From: Candidatus Zixiibacteriota bacterium
GTDB taxonomy: Bacteria; Zixibacteria; MSB-5A5; GN15; PGXB01
Direction: 5' to 3'
Length of the DNA stretch: 64,000 nucleotides
NCBI GenBank assembly: GCA_016933695.1
Contig: JAFGAL010000010.1
Coordinates: 186,001 to 250,000 of the forward strand
Positions 16,056 to 24,734 of the stretch are shown here, one piece after another. Every line of letters begins with the position of its first letter. Within the stretch, counting starts at the first letter, position 1. The notes below the pieces were generated by a model. It worked only from the letters and a program-made list of their open reading frames with translations, made no database searches and was not told the DNA's origin. The position numbers were made by a program, and so were the translations under genes.

Positions 16056-18467
16056 TTATGGACATTGCGGCTCGGGACCCGCCGGCGTACCATAGATATA
16101 ATCGATCAGATATAAAATGTCCAGCAGGTTAACGGCACCATCGGCGTTGGCGTCGCCGGAATCGAACGGATCGGGAGGATCACCCGCCGGAGTGCCGTAT
16201 AAGTAATCGATCAGATACAGAATATCAAGCAAATTGACATCCGTATCACCATTGGCATCGCCGCAAATGTACGACATATAACACTCGACATAGGTCGCCG
16301 CGAAATTGTCAATTCCCGCTTCAACAATGCTTTGATCGCCGTTGTCGTTGGCCGTGAAGCGGATCTTCATATTGGCCGTCGGAGCGAGCGGAATCGCCGC
16401 AAGGTTCTCAGGGTAGATTGTATGCTGCCGCCAGCCGGTCCCGCCGTCGCTGTTGTGACGCGCGATTTCATGCCACATCCCGGAACCGCCGTTGTTGTTG
16501 ATCTCAACCAGAATGCGGTCGGCCCCGTCGTCGACCGTCAGGTAAAGATAGTAGTCATAGGAAATCGTTCCTCCGCCGGTTAAATCGAATACGGGAGAGG
16601 TCAGCCGCACCGCACCGTTGTCGACATCAGTGTTGCCGAGATTATTGTCGGTCAGATAACAACTGCCACTGCCATCGGCATCGGAAACCGGATCGTATGC
16701 CCAGCCGGGATCATTGACCGGCACGCCGCACATCCAGTCGCCACTGGTTGCGCCGAGATTTTCGACGGTCCAGCCGGTGTTGTCCTCGAAGTCGTATTCC
16801 ACGCTGAGTGATTCCCATCCGACCAGGGCGGTGTACACCGATGTTGGAGCGCCGGAAGGACTGAGTACGACCGACCTGGATTCCCCTTCAATACTGATAT
16901 AAAACTCCGGTTGCGCATCGCAGTTGGTTGCGGGAAGAGTCGCCTGGTAGAGATTCCCGCCAAGTGCGGTCAGCGGTTCGGTCAGGAAATCATCGCCGTC
17001 ATACCGATAATACAGCATACCGCTTCCGGGCAGATAAGCTTCACTACCATCGGTGATCTCAACCGTGAAACTGTTGGCGGTGCCCGGATCGAGATAAGCC
17101 GGTAGGGCGTCCGGGAATGAAATCCCCAGATACGGAATAACTTTGCTCAATCCCTTGATACAGAAATTGGCGGTGGTATCGTCTTCGTGAAAATCAACCC
17201 AGGTGCCGCCGGTGCGGTAATAACTCTGACCGGCATCGGCCGTGGATTCCACGATGGTGCGATACTTGGCGCCCAATAAGACCGGGACGTCGGAGGTCTG
17301 GTCGTACGGATGTCCGCCCTCGGATAACTGCACGTAGATATAAAAGTCCTCGCCGGCCGGAAGCTCCACCGGTATATCCAGATCGATGGTATGAAGGCCG
17401 GCATGGGTGATAAAACCGTTTTTAACAGCCAGTTCATTGGCAAGTTCACCGGCGATGAAGTCGTCATACACGATAACCGTGTAATCCACACTGTCAACGG
17501 CAGTGAAGAAGCTGACCGCATCCAATTCTTCGGCACCGACGTCGCTTCCTTCGGCGAAGAAGGTGTTAAACGCTTCCGTGCACCCCAACAGCGTATTGCG
17601 CCAGCCATGATAGTCATGATAATACACATGGTCGTACTGCATCGGTTCCACGCCCTGGAAAGATATGGCGCCCATTTCGGGGTGCTTGCCGGCATGTTTG
17701 TCGTAGTAGGAAATCCAGAAATAGCCGTTCAGTCCCCAGGAATTGCCCCAGCTGTTTTTACACAACCAGGCGCCGGGATTGGGGGCCTGGGTTTCCTTGG
17801 TATCGTCCCAGCCCACAATGGCAATGGCATGATTGGGATCGAACGAACTGGCCGGGTTCTGATAATGAGTGAATTCGACCGGGTCAATGAATCCGTCACT
17901 GTAAAACATGCAGGTTCCCATGACCCCGTAGTCGATAATCATGTTCTTGATCGTATTGATATTACTCAAATCCGATCCGGCCGTATACCATTCGATATCG
18001 CGGATATAATAGTAGTGATAACTGCTGTCGAAGCGAAGCGGGGGAGTGGAGTATTGCTGGGCGTCGACATCACGCACGGCACCCTCGCCGCGCGACAAAT
18101 AAGCCGACGTGACGCGGTAATCGCCTCCCTCATGGACAATCAGCCCGGAACCGGTCGGGGGATCAAGATCGTCGTTGTTGTTTTGATTAAATCCGTTCCA
18201 CCAGTCCAGATGGTATTCGGCCAGATTCGGTTCACCGGTCTCGCCGGCAGCTGTCCAGACTCCGGTCATCAGCATATTCCCCTCGATTGCCGCCATGGCG
18301 CCGTGTGTCCAGCACGTACCGCCGCTCTGGCTTTTTACCGATGTGACATAATTGGTTCCGCCGACATTCCGCAGGTCATAGACGGCAGGGGGGTCGGCCA
18401 TAACTGACATTGTGCTTAATAAAAATACGCCCGAAACGATGCAGAAAATCATCATTGACCTGATCAT
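16056..18467 (-). CDS. Secreted C1A protease with lectin-like domain and dockerin-type tail
   Basis: An 803-residue protein with a signal peptide (1-24) and almost no propeptide. The papain core has Cys52 (SGGTCWTHG), His213 (NHAIAIVGW) and Asn238 (KNSWGNSWG). A lectin-like beta-sandwich follows (about 285-450, [14 protein letters not shown]), then an Ig-like spacer, a jelly-roll (about 570-725, YDFEDNTGWTVENLG) and two dockerin-type repeats (about 733-803). The tail starts at a Cys before GDANGD and ends Q-C-P. ATG 18467 was chosen because GGAGG lies 6 bases upstream. The catalytic half is a close paralogue of the protein at 27156-29354. Extracellular protein digestion is inferred. Confidence 0.92.
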   Translation of the reverse strand: MIRSMMIFCIVSGVFLLSTMSVMADPPAVYDLRNVGGTNYVTSVKSQSGGTCWTHGAMAAIEGNMLMTGVWTAAGETGEPNLAEYHLDWWNGFNQNNNDDLDPPTGSGLIVHEGGDYRVTSAYLSRGEGAVRDVDAQQYSTPPLRFDSSYHYYYIRDIEWYTAGSDLSNINTIKNMIIDYGVMGTCMFYSDGFIDPVEFTHYQNPASSFDPNHAIAIVGWDDTKETQAPNPGAWLCKNSWGNSWGLNGYFWISYYDKHAGKHPEMGAISFQGVEPMQYDHVYYHDYHGWRNTLLGCTEAFNTFFAEGSDVGAEELDAVSFFTAVDSVDYTVIVYDDFIAGELANELAVKNGFITHAGLHTIDLDIPVELPAGEDFYIYVQLSEGGHPYDQTSDVPVLLGAKYRTIVESTADAGQSYYRTGGTWVDFHEDDTTANFCIKGLSKVIPYLGISFPDALPAYLDPGTANSFTVEITDGSEAYLPGSGMLYYRYDGDDFLTEPLTALGGNLYQATLPATNCDAQPEFYISIEGESRSVVLSPSGAPTSVYTALVGWESLSVEYDFEDNTGWTVENLGATSGDWMCGVPVNDPGWAYDPVSDADGSGSCYLTDNNLGNTDVDNGAVRLTSPVFDLTGGGTISYDYYLYLTVDDGADRILVEINNNGGSGMWHEIARHNSDGGTGWRQHTIYPENLAAIPLAPTANMKIRFTANDNGDQSIVEAGIDNFAATYVECYMSYICGDANGDTDVNLLDILYLIDYLYGTPAGDPPDPFDSGDANADGAVNLLDILYLIDYIYGTPAGPEPQCP

Positions 18468-18562
18468 AACTCCTCCGTAATTGTGCAACAGGCATGACCG
18501 GATTGAAAGGGAGTCGAGCCTGCTTATATATCTCTATATCGGTATGACGGCAAATATATAAT

Positions 18563-18590
18563 AATATACGTTTAATTGCTTACCGGTCAA
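18563..18590 (-). promoter_or_regulatory. Probable promoter of the C1A-dockerin gene
   Basis: On the minus strand TTGACC (18590-18585), 16 bases, then TATATT (18568-18563). The -10 lies in ACGTATATTA, the same 10 bases found in the promoters of the proteases at 29354 and 34833. Confidence 0.55.
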
Positions 18591-18658
18591 GAAATTAAAA
18601 TAACGCCTGAGAGATGGAGTGCGGACGGATAGGGCCGGCTTATTTTTCAGCCAATTAC

Positions 18659-18672
18659 GTGAAATATTTCAC
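18659..18672. promoter_or_regulatory. CRP/FNR-like site at about -42 of the redox operon promoter
   Basis: GTGAAATATTTCAC is a perfect palindrome with the GTGA-N6-TCAC core of CRP/FNR-family sites. It abuts the -35 box and is centred at about -42 from the predicted start, the usual position for class II activation. Confidence 0.6.
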
Positions 18673-18701
18673 TTGACAGATAATATTATTACTATTATCA
18701 T
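18673..18701 (+). promoter_or_regulatory. Sigma70 promoter of the Rrf2-DsrMK-like operon
   Basis: A perfect TTGACA (18673-18678), 17 bases, then TATCAT (18696-18701). The predicted start is near 18708, with a leader of about 34 bases to ATG 18742. Confidence 0.75.
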
Positions 18702-18726
18702 TTTACTATAGTTATGATAATAATAA
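18689..18726. promoter_or_regulatory. Inverted repeat over the -10, probable Rrf2 operator
   Basis: TTACTATTATCAT (18689-18701) and ATGATAATAATAA (18714-18726) are inverted copies with one mismatch and a 12-base spacer. The repeat covers the -10 and start site, where the Rrf2 protein encoded immediately downstream would repress its own operon. Confidence 0.55.
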
Positions 18727-18741
18727 CCGAGGTTATGTAAT

Positions 18742-19248
18742 ATGAAATTTTCCACCCGGGCGCGCTATGGATTGCGGATGATGGTCGAGCTGGCCCGTGA
18801 ACTCCAGCATACCGATCTGGTTCATCTGGGCCGAATTGCCAAAATTACCGGATTGTCGGAAAACTATCTGGCTCAGCTGGCCATGTCGCTGAAAAATTCC
18901 GGTTTGGTAATCGGTGTTTCCGGCAAGAAGGGTGGGTATCAACTGGCCAAACCTCCGGATCAGATTAATATCGGAGAAATAGTCGAGGCCGTAATCGGAC
19001 CGATTGCTCTTACCGAATGTGTCAGTCATCCGGATATCTGTCTCAACGCCGGCTTTTGCGAAACCCGAATGGTTTGGGCGTATGTCAATACCCGTGTCCT
19101 GGAAGCGCTCAATGAATTTACATTGGCCGACCTGATCAGACGGGATTGGCTGGAAGAAATGCACCGGAAACATCCCGATATGCCATTGCTCAGCCCCAAT
19201 CATCTCATGCTGGGCGATTCGGAAAATAGGGCACCCGGTTGTCCGTAA
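18742..19248 (+). CDS. Rrf2-family Fe-S-type transcription regulator
   Basis: The 168-residue protein has the Rrf2 winged helix at the N-terminus (FSTRARYGLRMMVELA, LSENYLAQLAMSLKNSGLV, GKKGGYQLAKPP). Cys93, Cys100 and Cys106 (C-x6-C-x5-C) match the cluster-binding region of IscR/NsrR-type members, so it probably senses Fe-S, redox or NO stress. It is the first gene of a six-gene plus-strand operon for an Hdr-like membrane electron-transfer complex and probably controls it through the inverted repeat over the promoter. The C-terminal 50 residues are an extra helical tail. Confidence 0.9.
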   Translation: MKFSTRARYGLRMMVELARELQHTDLVHLGRIAKITGLSENYLAQLAMSLKNSGLVIGVSGKKGGYQLAKPPDQINIGEIVEAVIGPIALTECVSHPDICLNAGFCETRMVWAYVNTRVLEALNEFTLADLIRRDWLEEMHRKHPDMPLLSPNHLMLGDSENRAPGCP

Positions 19249-19286
19249 GATAAAAAAGAAAACGTTCATATAAAGGAGTCTCTCTC

Positions 19287-20204
19287 ATGCCGTTGGTGCA
19301 GATTCTGACCTACGTGGCACTGGCGATAGCGTTTATCGCCATGCTTGCCAAGGCGTTGAAGTATTTTACCGCCCCGCAACACCTGCGGTGGGAATTGTAT
19401 CCGGTTCCGCATGAGAAGGGCCGCGCCGAGTACGGCGGCTCTTATCTCGAAGAGCTGGACTGGTGGAGTAAGCCGCGTCGCCCTGACCTGTTCAATGAAA
19501 TCAAAGAAATGATGCAGGAGATCTTCCTGCTCAAAGGCGTTTATCATCACAACCGCAAAGTCTGGAGATTTTCTCTGCCGTTTCATCTCGGTTTGTACTT
19601 GTGCATTGGGTGGCTGGTGATGTTGCTGGTCGGGGCGATTCTGGAACTGGCCGGAATCGCTATCTCCGCTTCGGCGGACCTTCTTGGCGTGCTGGTTCAT
19701 TACCTGACGGTTATTTTTGGTTATGCCGGTTTAATTCTCTCCGGTCTGGGGGCGTTGGGACTTCTGCAATGGCGGATGAGTGATACCAATCAGCGGCCGT
19801 ATAATGCCCCGGCGGAGTATCTCAACCTGTTTGTGTTTGTCGCGGTGGCGGCGGTGACACTGATCGGGCAATTGACTGCCGATCCCGGATTCGTGGCCCT
19901 GCGCGGTTATACCGCGTCGCTGGCATCGTTTTCCCGCGCGGCTTTGCCGGGCACACTGCTGACCGTGGAGATTGTGATGGTGTCCCTGTTGATTATGTAT
20001 ATCCCGCTGACCCGCATGTCGCATTTCGTCGCCAAGTATTTTCTATATCATTCGGTCCGCTGGAACGACCAACCCAACGAACGTGGCAGTAAGCTGGAAC
20101 AAAGCCTGATGAAACTTCTGCAACAGAATGTCGAGTGGAAAGCGCCGCATATCCAAACCGGGAGCCGCTGGAGTGAGGTGGTCAAGGAGATGAAGCATGA
20201 GTAG
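19287..20204 (+). CDS. NarI/DsrM-like membrane cytochrome b subunit
   Basis: A 305-residue membrane protein with five or six helices: one near the N-terminus (3-22), then four or five between about 98 and 245. His residues in helices (PFHLGLYLCIGW, LVHYLTVIFGY, MSHFVAKYFLYHSV) are candidate haem ligands, as in NarI, DsrM, TmcC and HmcE. A soluble segment of about 70 residues follows helix 1. Such subunits pass electrons between quinone in the membrane and a partner HdrD-like protein. The stop overlaps the start of the partner gene by 8 bases, so the two are translationally coupled. Confidence 0.85.
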   Translation: MPLVQILTYVALAIAFIAMLAKALKYFTAPQHLRWELYPVPHEKGRAEYGGSYLEELDWWSKPRRPDLFNEIKEMMQEIFLLKGVYHHNRKVWRFSLPFHLGLYLCIGWLVMLLVGAILELAGIAISASADLLGVLVHYLTVIFGYAGLILSGLGALGLLQWRMSDTNQRPYNAPAEYLNLFVFVAVAAVTLIGQLTADPGFVALRGYTASLASFSRAALPGTLLTVEIVMVSLLIMYIPLTRMSHFVAKYFLYHSVRWNDQPNERGSKLEQSLMKLLQQNVEWKAPHIQTGSRWSEVVKEMKHE

Positions 20205-21810
20205 ACAACAGTTACGCGTGAAAGATATCGGCCGGAAAACCGATCAGCTGGTGAGCATAGACACGTCGCGTCTGCCCAAACTGCCGTACCCCTATGAGGA
20301 CTGGGAAGATCCGCCGTACCCCGAGATTCCCGAAGTCAAACGCGCCAACAAGAATATCAGCCTTGACGGGATTCTCAATGTGCCGGTTCCCGAGCCGGAA
20401 ACCGAAGCCGAAAAAGAGGAGCTGGTGGCGAAATTCCTCGAGGGATTGCGGAAGCTGTTGACGTCGCGGAACAACTGGACCTTTCTCAAGCCGCTGATGC
20501 TGTCGCTGGACAACTGTGTTCGGTGCAACACCTGTTCTGACGCCTGCCCGATGTTCGAGATGAGCGGACGGGTGGAAGTGTACCGTCCGTTGTTTCGATC
20601 CGAAGTCCTTCGGCGTATCATCAAAAAGCATCTTACCCCGGGCGGCAGGCTGACCGCGAAATTCACCGGTGCGGACATTGATCTCAACTGGGATACGATC
20701 GCGCGTCTGGCGCAATTGGCATATCGTTGCACGCTATGCCGACGCTGTGCGCAGACCTGCCCGATGGGAGTCGACAACGGCCTGATCGCACGAGAAATCC
20801 GCAAACTGTTCAGTCAGGAATTGGGTATCGTTGCGCCGGAATTGCATGTCGAGGGAACGGTCAAACAGCTTGAGACGGGATCATCGACTGGCATTTCGCC
20901 GACCGCACTGATGGACCTGTTCGAATTCATGGAAGAGGATCTGCATGACCGCACCGGATTGAATATCAAAATGCCGTTCGACAAACCCAATGCCGATATT
21001 CTTCTGATTCACAACGCCGGGGAGTTTCTATCCTGGCCGGAAAATATCGAGGCGTTCGCGTTGATTTTTGAAATCGCAGGATTGAACTGGACCTTGTCCA
21101 GCGAGATGGTCGGGTATGACTCGGTCAATTACGGATTGTTTTACGAGGACATTCAGCTGGCGCGGGTGACCCTCAAACACGCCGAAGTCGCCAAAAAGCT
21201 CGGTGTGAAAAAAGTGGTGGTGGCCGAGTGCGGTCATGCCCATAAAGCGATCATGGCAATCGGCGACCGGGTCTGGCTTGATGAAAGCAATATTCCGCGC
21301 GAATCGTGTATGGTGACGCTGGAGGATTTGATCATGAATGAAAAAATCATGATCGATCCCGAGCGCAACAATTTCCCGGTGACCATGCATGACCCCTGCA
21401 ATATCACGCGTTCCATGGGGATTATCGAACCGCAACGACGGGTTATCAAAAAGATCTGCCCGCAGTTTCGCGAAATGACACCGCACGGAGTGCACAACTA
21501 CTGCTGCGGCGGGGGAAGCGGTTTCGCCATCATGCAGTCCAACAACTTTCCGAACTGGCGGTTTACGGTGCCGGGGCGCAAGAAATTCGCGCAGATCCTG
21601 AATGCGTTCACGCGCGAGGAACTTGACCCGTCGCGCCATAAGTACGTCTGTGCACCCTGCTCCAACTGCAAGGGGCAGATTCGCGACCTGTTGAATTACT
21701 ACGATGCCTGGGATCGCACGCATATCCAGTATGGCGGTCTGGTGGAATTGATCGTCAACGCGATGACCGATGTCCGTGAAGGATTCATCGAGTGGGATGA
21801 ATTTCACTAA
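20197..21810 (+). CDS. HdrD/DsrK-like Fe-S oxidoreductase with two CCG domains
   Basis: A 537-residue cytoplasmic-side Fe-S protein. Two ferredoxin-type 4Fe-4S motifs are at Cys107-110-113-117 (CVRCNTCSDACP) and Cys178-181-184-188 (CTLCRRCAQTCP). The second half has CCG-type ligands for an unusual 4Fe-4S cluster: AECGHAH, DPCNITR, NYCCGGGSG and APCSNC. This is the layout of HdrD, DsrK, TmcB and HmcF, which reduce a disulfide- or persulfide-type substrate using electrons from the cytochrome b partner. The substrate is unknown; no dsrAB, dsrC, aprAB or methanogenesis gene is in the window. Confidence 0.9.
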   Translation: MSRQQLRVKDIGRKTDQLVSIDTSRLPKLPYPYEDWEDPPYPEIPEVKRANKNISLDGILNVPVPEPETEAEKEELVAKFLEGLRKLLTSRNNWTFLKPLMLSLDNCVRCNTCSDACPMFEMSGRVEVYRPLFRSEVLRRIIKKHLTPGGRLTAKFTGADIDLNWDTIARLAQLAYRCTLCRRCAQTCPMGVDNGLIAREIRKLFSQELGIVAPELHVEGTVKQLETGSSTGISPTALMDLFEFMEEDLHDRTGLNIKMPFDKPNADILLIHNAGEFLSWPENIEAFALIFEIAGLNWTLSSEMVGYDSVNYGLFYEDIQLARVTLKHAEVAKKLGVKKVVVAECGHAHKAIMAIGDRVWLDESNIPRESCMVTLEDLIMNEKIMIDPERNNFPVTMHDPCNITRSMGIIEPQRRVIKKICPQFREMTPHGVHNYCCGGGSGFAIMQSNNFPNWRFTVPGRKKFAQILNAFTREELDPSRHKYVCAPCSNCKGQIRDLLNYYDAWDRTHIQYGGLVELIVNAMTDVREGFIEWDEFH

Positions 21811-21827
21811 TCGGCGGGGGAGAGGAC

Positions 21828-22640
21828 ATGACTTTTTTGGGGTTTGGTAAACCGAAGCATCGGTCCGACAATCCGGAAGTCAGATTGCAGGCGGTGTTGC
21901 AAACCGACGATCAAACGTTGCTGGCGGAAATCGCCCGCACCGACGGATCGCCGCGGGTTCGCCATGCGGCAATCGACAAAATAATCGCGCCGGAACATCT
22001 GCTGGCGGTGGCGCTTGATGGTGATCATATCGACGCACGTATCGCCGCCGTGGAGAAAATCGACTCGCAGAAGACATTGGCGGAAATTGTCAGGGCTCGC
22101 AAGAACCTGCAGTTGATGGGTGCCTGTTTCAGCAGGATCACCGACCGTGAAATACTCAAGCGAATCGCCAACAGCGGTGAGTACAACATGTCGGCGCGGC
22201 GCATGGCCATTGAGAATTTCGCCGATGAGACGTTTTTGTCCGAAATCAGTCAGAACCAGGGCGAACACGCCAAACCCAAAACGCCGGAGGAAATCGACGC
22301 ACTGATAAAAAAGCATGGTGGGGTGCGTTTGGCACGGGCGCTGGGGAAATTCCGTGGAAGTCCGGCCGCCCTTTTGGCGCTGGGAGAGATCACGCGGCGC
22401 GGAGGCGAGGCCGCACAGGTGGCGGTGGAGTATCTGACTCAGGCGCTGGCGCATGCCAAGACCGAAATTCGTCTCACCGCCGAAGAACAACTGGTGCCGG
22501 TTCGTGATCCGGAACTGATTGCGCAGATGGTTCGCATGATGGAGAAGGCGGAACTGCATGAAAAGATACTGGCGGTGCTGAAGCGCATCGATCATCCCGA
22601 CGCACGTCAGATCGTCGACTCAGCAGAGGGACAAGCATAA
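21828..22640 (+). CDS. HEAT-repeat-like protein in the redox operon
   Basis: A 270-residue soluble, all-helical protein. Its repeats have the pattern of HEAT/PBS-lyase units, for example NPEVRLQAVLQTDDQTLLAEIA, DGSPRVRHAAIDKI, HIDARIAAVEKI and TEIRLTAEEQL. No catalytic motif is seen. Such repeats usually make protein-protein contacts, so a scaffold or assembly role for the Hdr-like complex or for the histidine kinase is inferred. The start has GGAGAGG just upstream and lies 17 bases after the HdrD-like stop. I do not know a name for this family. Confidence 0.75.
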   Translation: MTFLGFGKPKHRSDNPEVRLQAVLQTDDQTLLAEIARTDGSPRVRHAAIDKIIAPEHLLAVALDGDHIDARIAAVEKIDSQKTLAEIVRARKNLQLMGACFSRITDREILKRIANSGEYNMSARRMAIENFADETFLSEISQNQGEHAKPKTPEEIDALIKKHGGVRLARALGKFRGSPAALLALGEITRRGGEAAQVAVEYLTQALAHAKTEIRLTAEEQLVPVRDPELIAQMVRMMEKAELHEKILAVLKRIDHPDARQIVDSAEGQA

Positions 22641-22679
22641 GGCGGGCGTGCTATCGTTCCGTCATTGAAGGAGAACGCG

Positions 22680-23051
22680 ATGCCGAAAAAAATCTTGATC
22701 ATCGATGATGAAGAAGACATGCGCATCTATCTGGAGACGGTGTTTCGCAAGGCCGGCTATGCCACTGAAACGGCGGTCAACGGCGATGATGCCCTGGCGC
22801 GGCTGACCGAAATCGATCCCGACCTGATCACACTTGATATCCTCATGCCGCAAAAAAGCGGGCTGAAATTCTTTCAGGCCCTGCGCGACGAACTGGCAAC
22901 GGTCAATCTGCCGGTTATTGTCGTTTCCGGCGTTTCCGGACACAGCGACTTTTTCGATCCGAAGGCCCTGGGCGGTCCGACCGCATTCATGGACAAGCCG
23001 ATCAATCCCGATACCCTGTTGGCAGGCGTGAAAGCATTACTGGGGGAATAA
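22680..23051 (+). CDS. Single-domain response regulator
   Basis: The 123-residue CheY-like receiver has acidic residues Asp9, Asp10 and Glu11-12 (IIDDEED), the phosphorylation site Asp53 (LDILMP), VVSGVSG for the Thr/Ser switch and Lys in DKPI. There is no output domain, so it acts by protein contact or phosphotransfer. ATG 22680 is chosen because AAGGAGA lies 6 bases upstream. It is 3 bases from the following histidine kinase gene and is its likely partner. Confidence 0.92.
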   Translation: MPKKILIIDDEEDMRIYLETVFRKAGYATETAVNGDDALARLTEIDPDLITLDILMPQKSGLKFFQALRDELATVNLPVIVVSGVSGHSDFFDPKALGGPTAFMDKPINPDTLLAGVKALLGE

Positions 23052-23054
23052 CCG

Positions 23055-24683
23055 ATGGCGACGGCGGCGTACAGAGGACTTGCTTCCGCCTACTTTTGGG
23101 CAGTCGGTTCACTGACCCGGATGATTCCGATTGTTATGGGACTAACGGCAGTCATCGTCGCGCTTTCTCTTTCTCTCCCGCCGTTTTGGTCGGGATTGTC
23201 GATCGCGAGCATTGGCCTGGTTGTCGGCAGTGCGGCATACATTGCGCGGCGAAGCGATGCCGCAAGAGAATACCCGGCGATCGATCGGTTTTTTCAGCAG
23301 GTGCCCTGCTATCTTTCGATTCAGGATAAGGATCTCAACATCATTCGGGCCAATCAATTGTTTCGACGCGATTTCGGTAATCGCCTCGGCGAGAAATGTC
23401 ACAAAGTGTACAAAGGCTCCAATGATATTTGTCCCAACTGCCCGGTTATTAAGACCTTCGCCGACGGAAAAACATACAGCACCGAAGAAACGGTGATCAC
23501 CAAGGACGGACGGCCGGCACGGATGATCGTGTATACCACCCCGGTTCTCGACGAAAAACAAAATATTACCGGTGTTATGGAGATGTCCACCAATATCACC
23601 GAAATCAAGAAACTGCAGGATCAACTCGAAGCGGGGCGCAAGGAATATCAGGACCTGTTCGAGCGTGTTCCGTGTTACATTTCCATACAGGATCGTGCCC
23701 TGCGTATTATCAAGTGTAATCAGCGTTTTGAGCAGGAATTCGGCGATCCACGCGGGAAGTACTGCTACGAAGTCTTCAAGAATCGCGACCGGGTCTGTCC
23801 CGAGTGTCATGCGTTGAAAACACTTGAGGACGGCGCCATTCACAGCCGCGAAACGACCGTGATCCGCAAGGACGGCACTCCGGCGCGGCTGGTTGCGTAT
23901 TCCTCCCCGATCTACAACGACGCCGGCGAAATCGAAGCGGTGATGGAGATGTCCACTGATATTTCCCAGATAAAACGTCTGGAACAGGAACTCGCGGATA
24001 TGGGGCGGACGATCGCAGTCATGGCGCATCGCATTAAAAACATCCTGATGGGACTCGAAGGCGGTATTTTCGTGGTCAATGCCGGGATGGAAGACGGCGA
24101 CGATGCCATGATTAAAAAAGGCTGGGGGATGATCGAACGCAATGTCGCCAATGTCTCGCGCATCGTTAAGGACTTACTCTACTGCTCGCGGGAACGAGAA
24201 ATGAATTTCGAACAGTGCGATCCGGCCCCGATCGTTTACAGCGTGTATGAACTATTTCGGGGAAAGGCCGCGCACGAAAACATCAATTTCGAAATCGACG
24301 CCAGGGAAAGCCTCCCCAACGGGCGATTCGATCCCGAAGCGCTACACAGTCTTCTGACGAATCTGGTCACCAACGCGATTGATGCGTGCCGCAACGATGC
24401 TATCGAAAATCGCGACCGCTACGCGATCGTCATCCGTGCCTGGTACGATGAAAATCGCAACCATATTTTCGAAGTCGAGGACAATGGTACCGGCATACCC
24501 GGTCATGTCGGGGAAAGCGTGTTCGACGATTTCTTCTCCACCAAGGGGCGTGAGGGAACCGGCCTGGGACTTCTGGTTGCACATAAGATTGTGTATGAAC
24601 ATGGCGGACGGATCACTTTCCGCTCCCGTGAGGGGCACGGCACCACCTTCCGGGTTGTTTTTCCCACGCCCACTGCGGCATAA
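23055..24683 (+). CDS. Membrane histidine kinase with two Cys-rich PAS domains
   Basis: A 542-residue kinase with two transmembrane helices (about 22-62) and tandem PAS domains (80-185 and 202-308). Each PAS domain repeats the same Cys layout: VPCY at Cys85 and Cys207, then Cys115/126/129 and Cys237/248/251 (C-x10-C-x2-C). The HisKA-type phospho-acceptor is His325 (MAHRIKN), and the ATPase domain carries NLVTNAIDA, DNGTGIP and GTGLGL. Cys spacing could hold a cluster, zinc or a reactive disulfide, so a redox sensor for the Hdr-like complex is inferred. It ends the operon and probably phosphorylates the preceding receiver. Confidence 0.9.
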   Translation: MATAAYRGLASAYFWAVGSLTRMIPIVMGLTAVIVALSLSLPPFWSGLSIASIGLVVGSAAYIARRSDAAREYPAIDRFFQQVPCYLSIQDKDLNIIRANQLFRRDFGNRLGEKCHKVYKGSNDICPNCPVIKTFADGKTYSTEETVITKDGRPARMIVYTTPVLDEKQNITGVMEMSTNITEIKKLQDQLEAGRKEYQDLFERVPCYISIQDRALRIIKCNQRFEQEFGDPRGKYCYEVFKNRDRVCPECHALKTLEDGAIHSRETTVIRKDGTPARLVAYSSPIYNDAGEIEAVMEMSTDISQIKRLEQELADMGRTIAVMAHRIKNILMGLEGGIFVVNAGMEDGDDAMIKKGWGMIERNVANVSRIVKDLLYCSREREMNFEQCDPAPIVYSVYELFRGKAAHENINFEIDARESLPNGRFDPEALHSLLTNLVTNAIDACRNDAIENRDRYAIVIRAWYDENRNHIFEVEDNGTGIPGHVGESVFDDFFSTKGREGTGLGLLVAHKIVYEHGGRITFRSREGHGTTFRVVFPTPTAA

Positions 24684-24685
24684 AA

Positions 24686-24709
24686 AAGACAGCCCATACG
24701 AGCTGTCTT
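24686..24709 (-). terminator. Bidirectional terminator between kinase and C25-like protease genes
   Basis: A perfect 8-bp stem AAGACAGC/GCTGTCTT with an 8-base loop. Followed on the minus strand by six T for the protease gene; it lies 3 bases after the kinase stop on the plus strand. Confidence 0.85.
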
Positions 24710-24734
24710 ATCGTCAATAAAAACCACGGACTGT

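Noticed and set aside
17391-18407. Long plus-strand open frame opposite the C1A-dockerin gene
   Set aside because: Its codons mirror the minus-strand protease, which carries full catalytic motifs.
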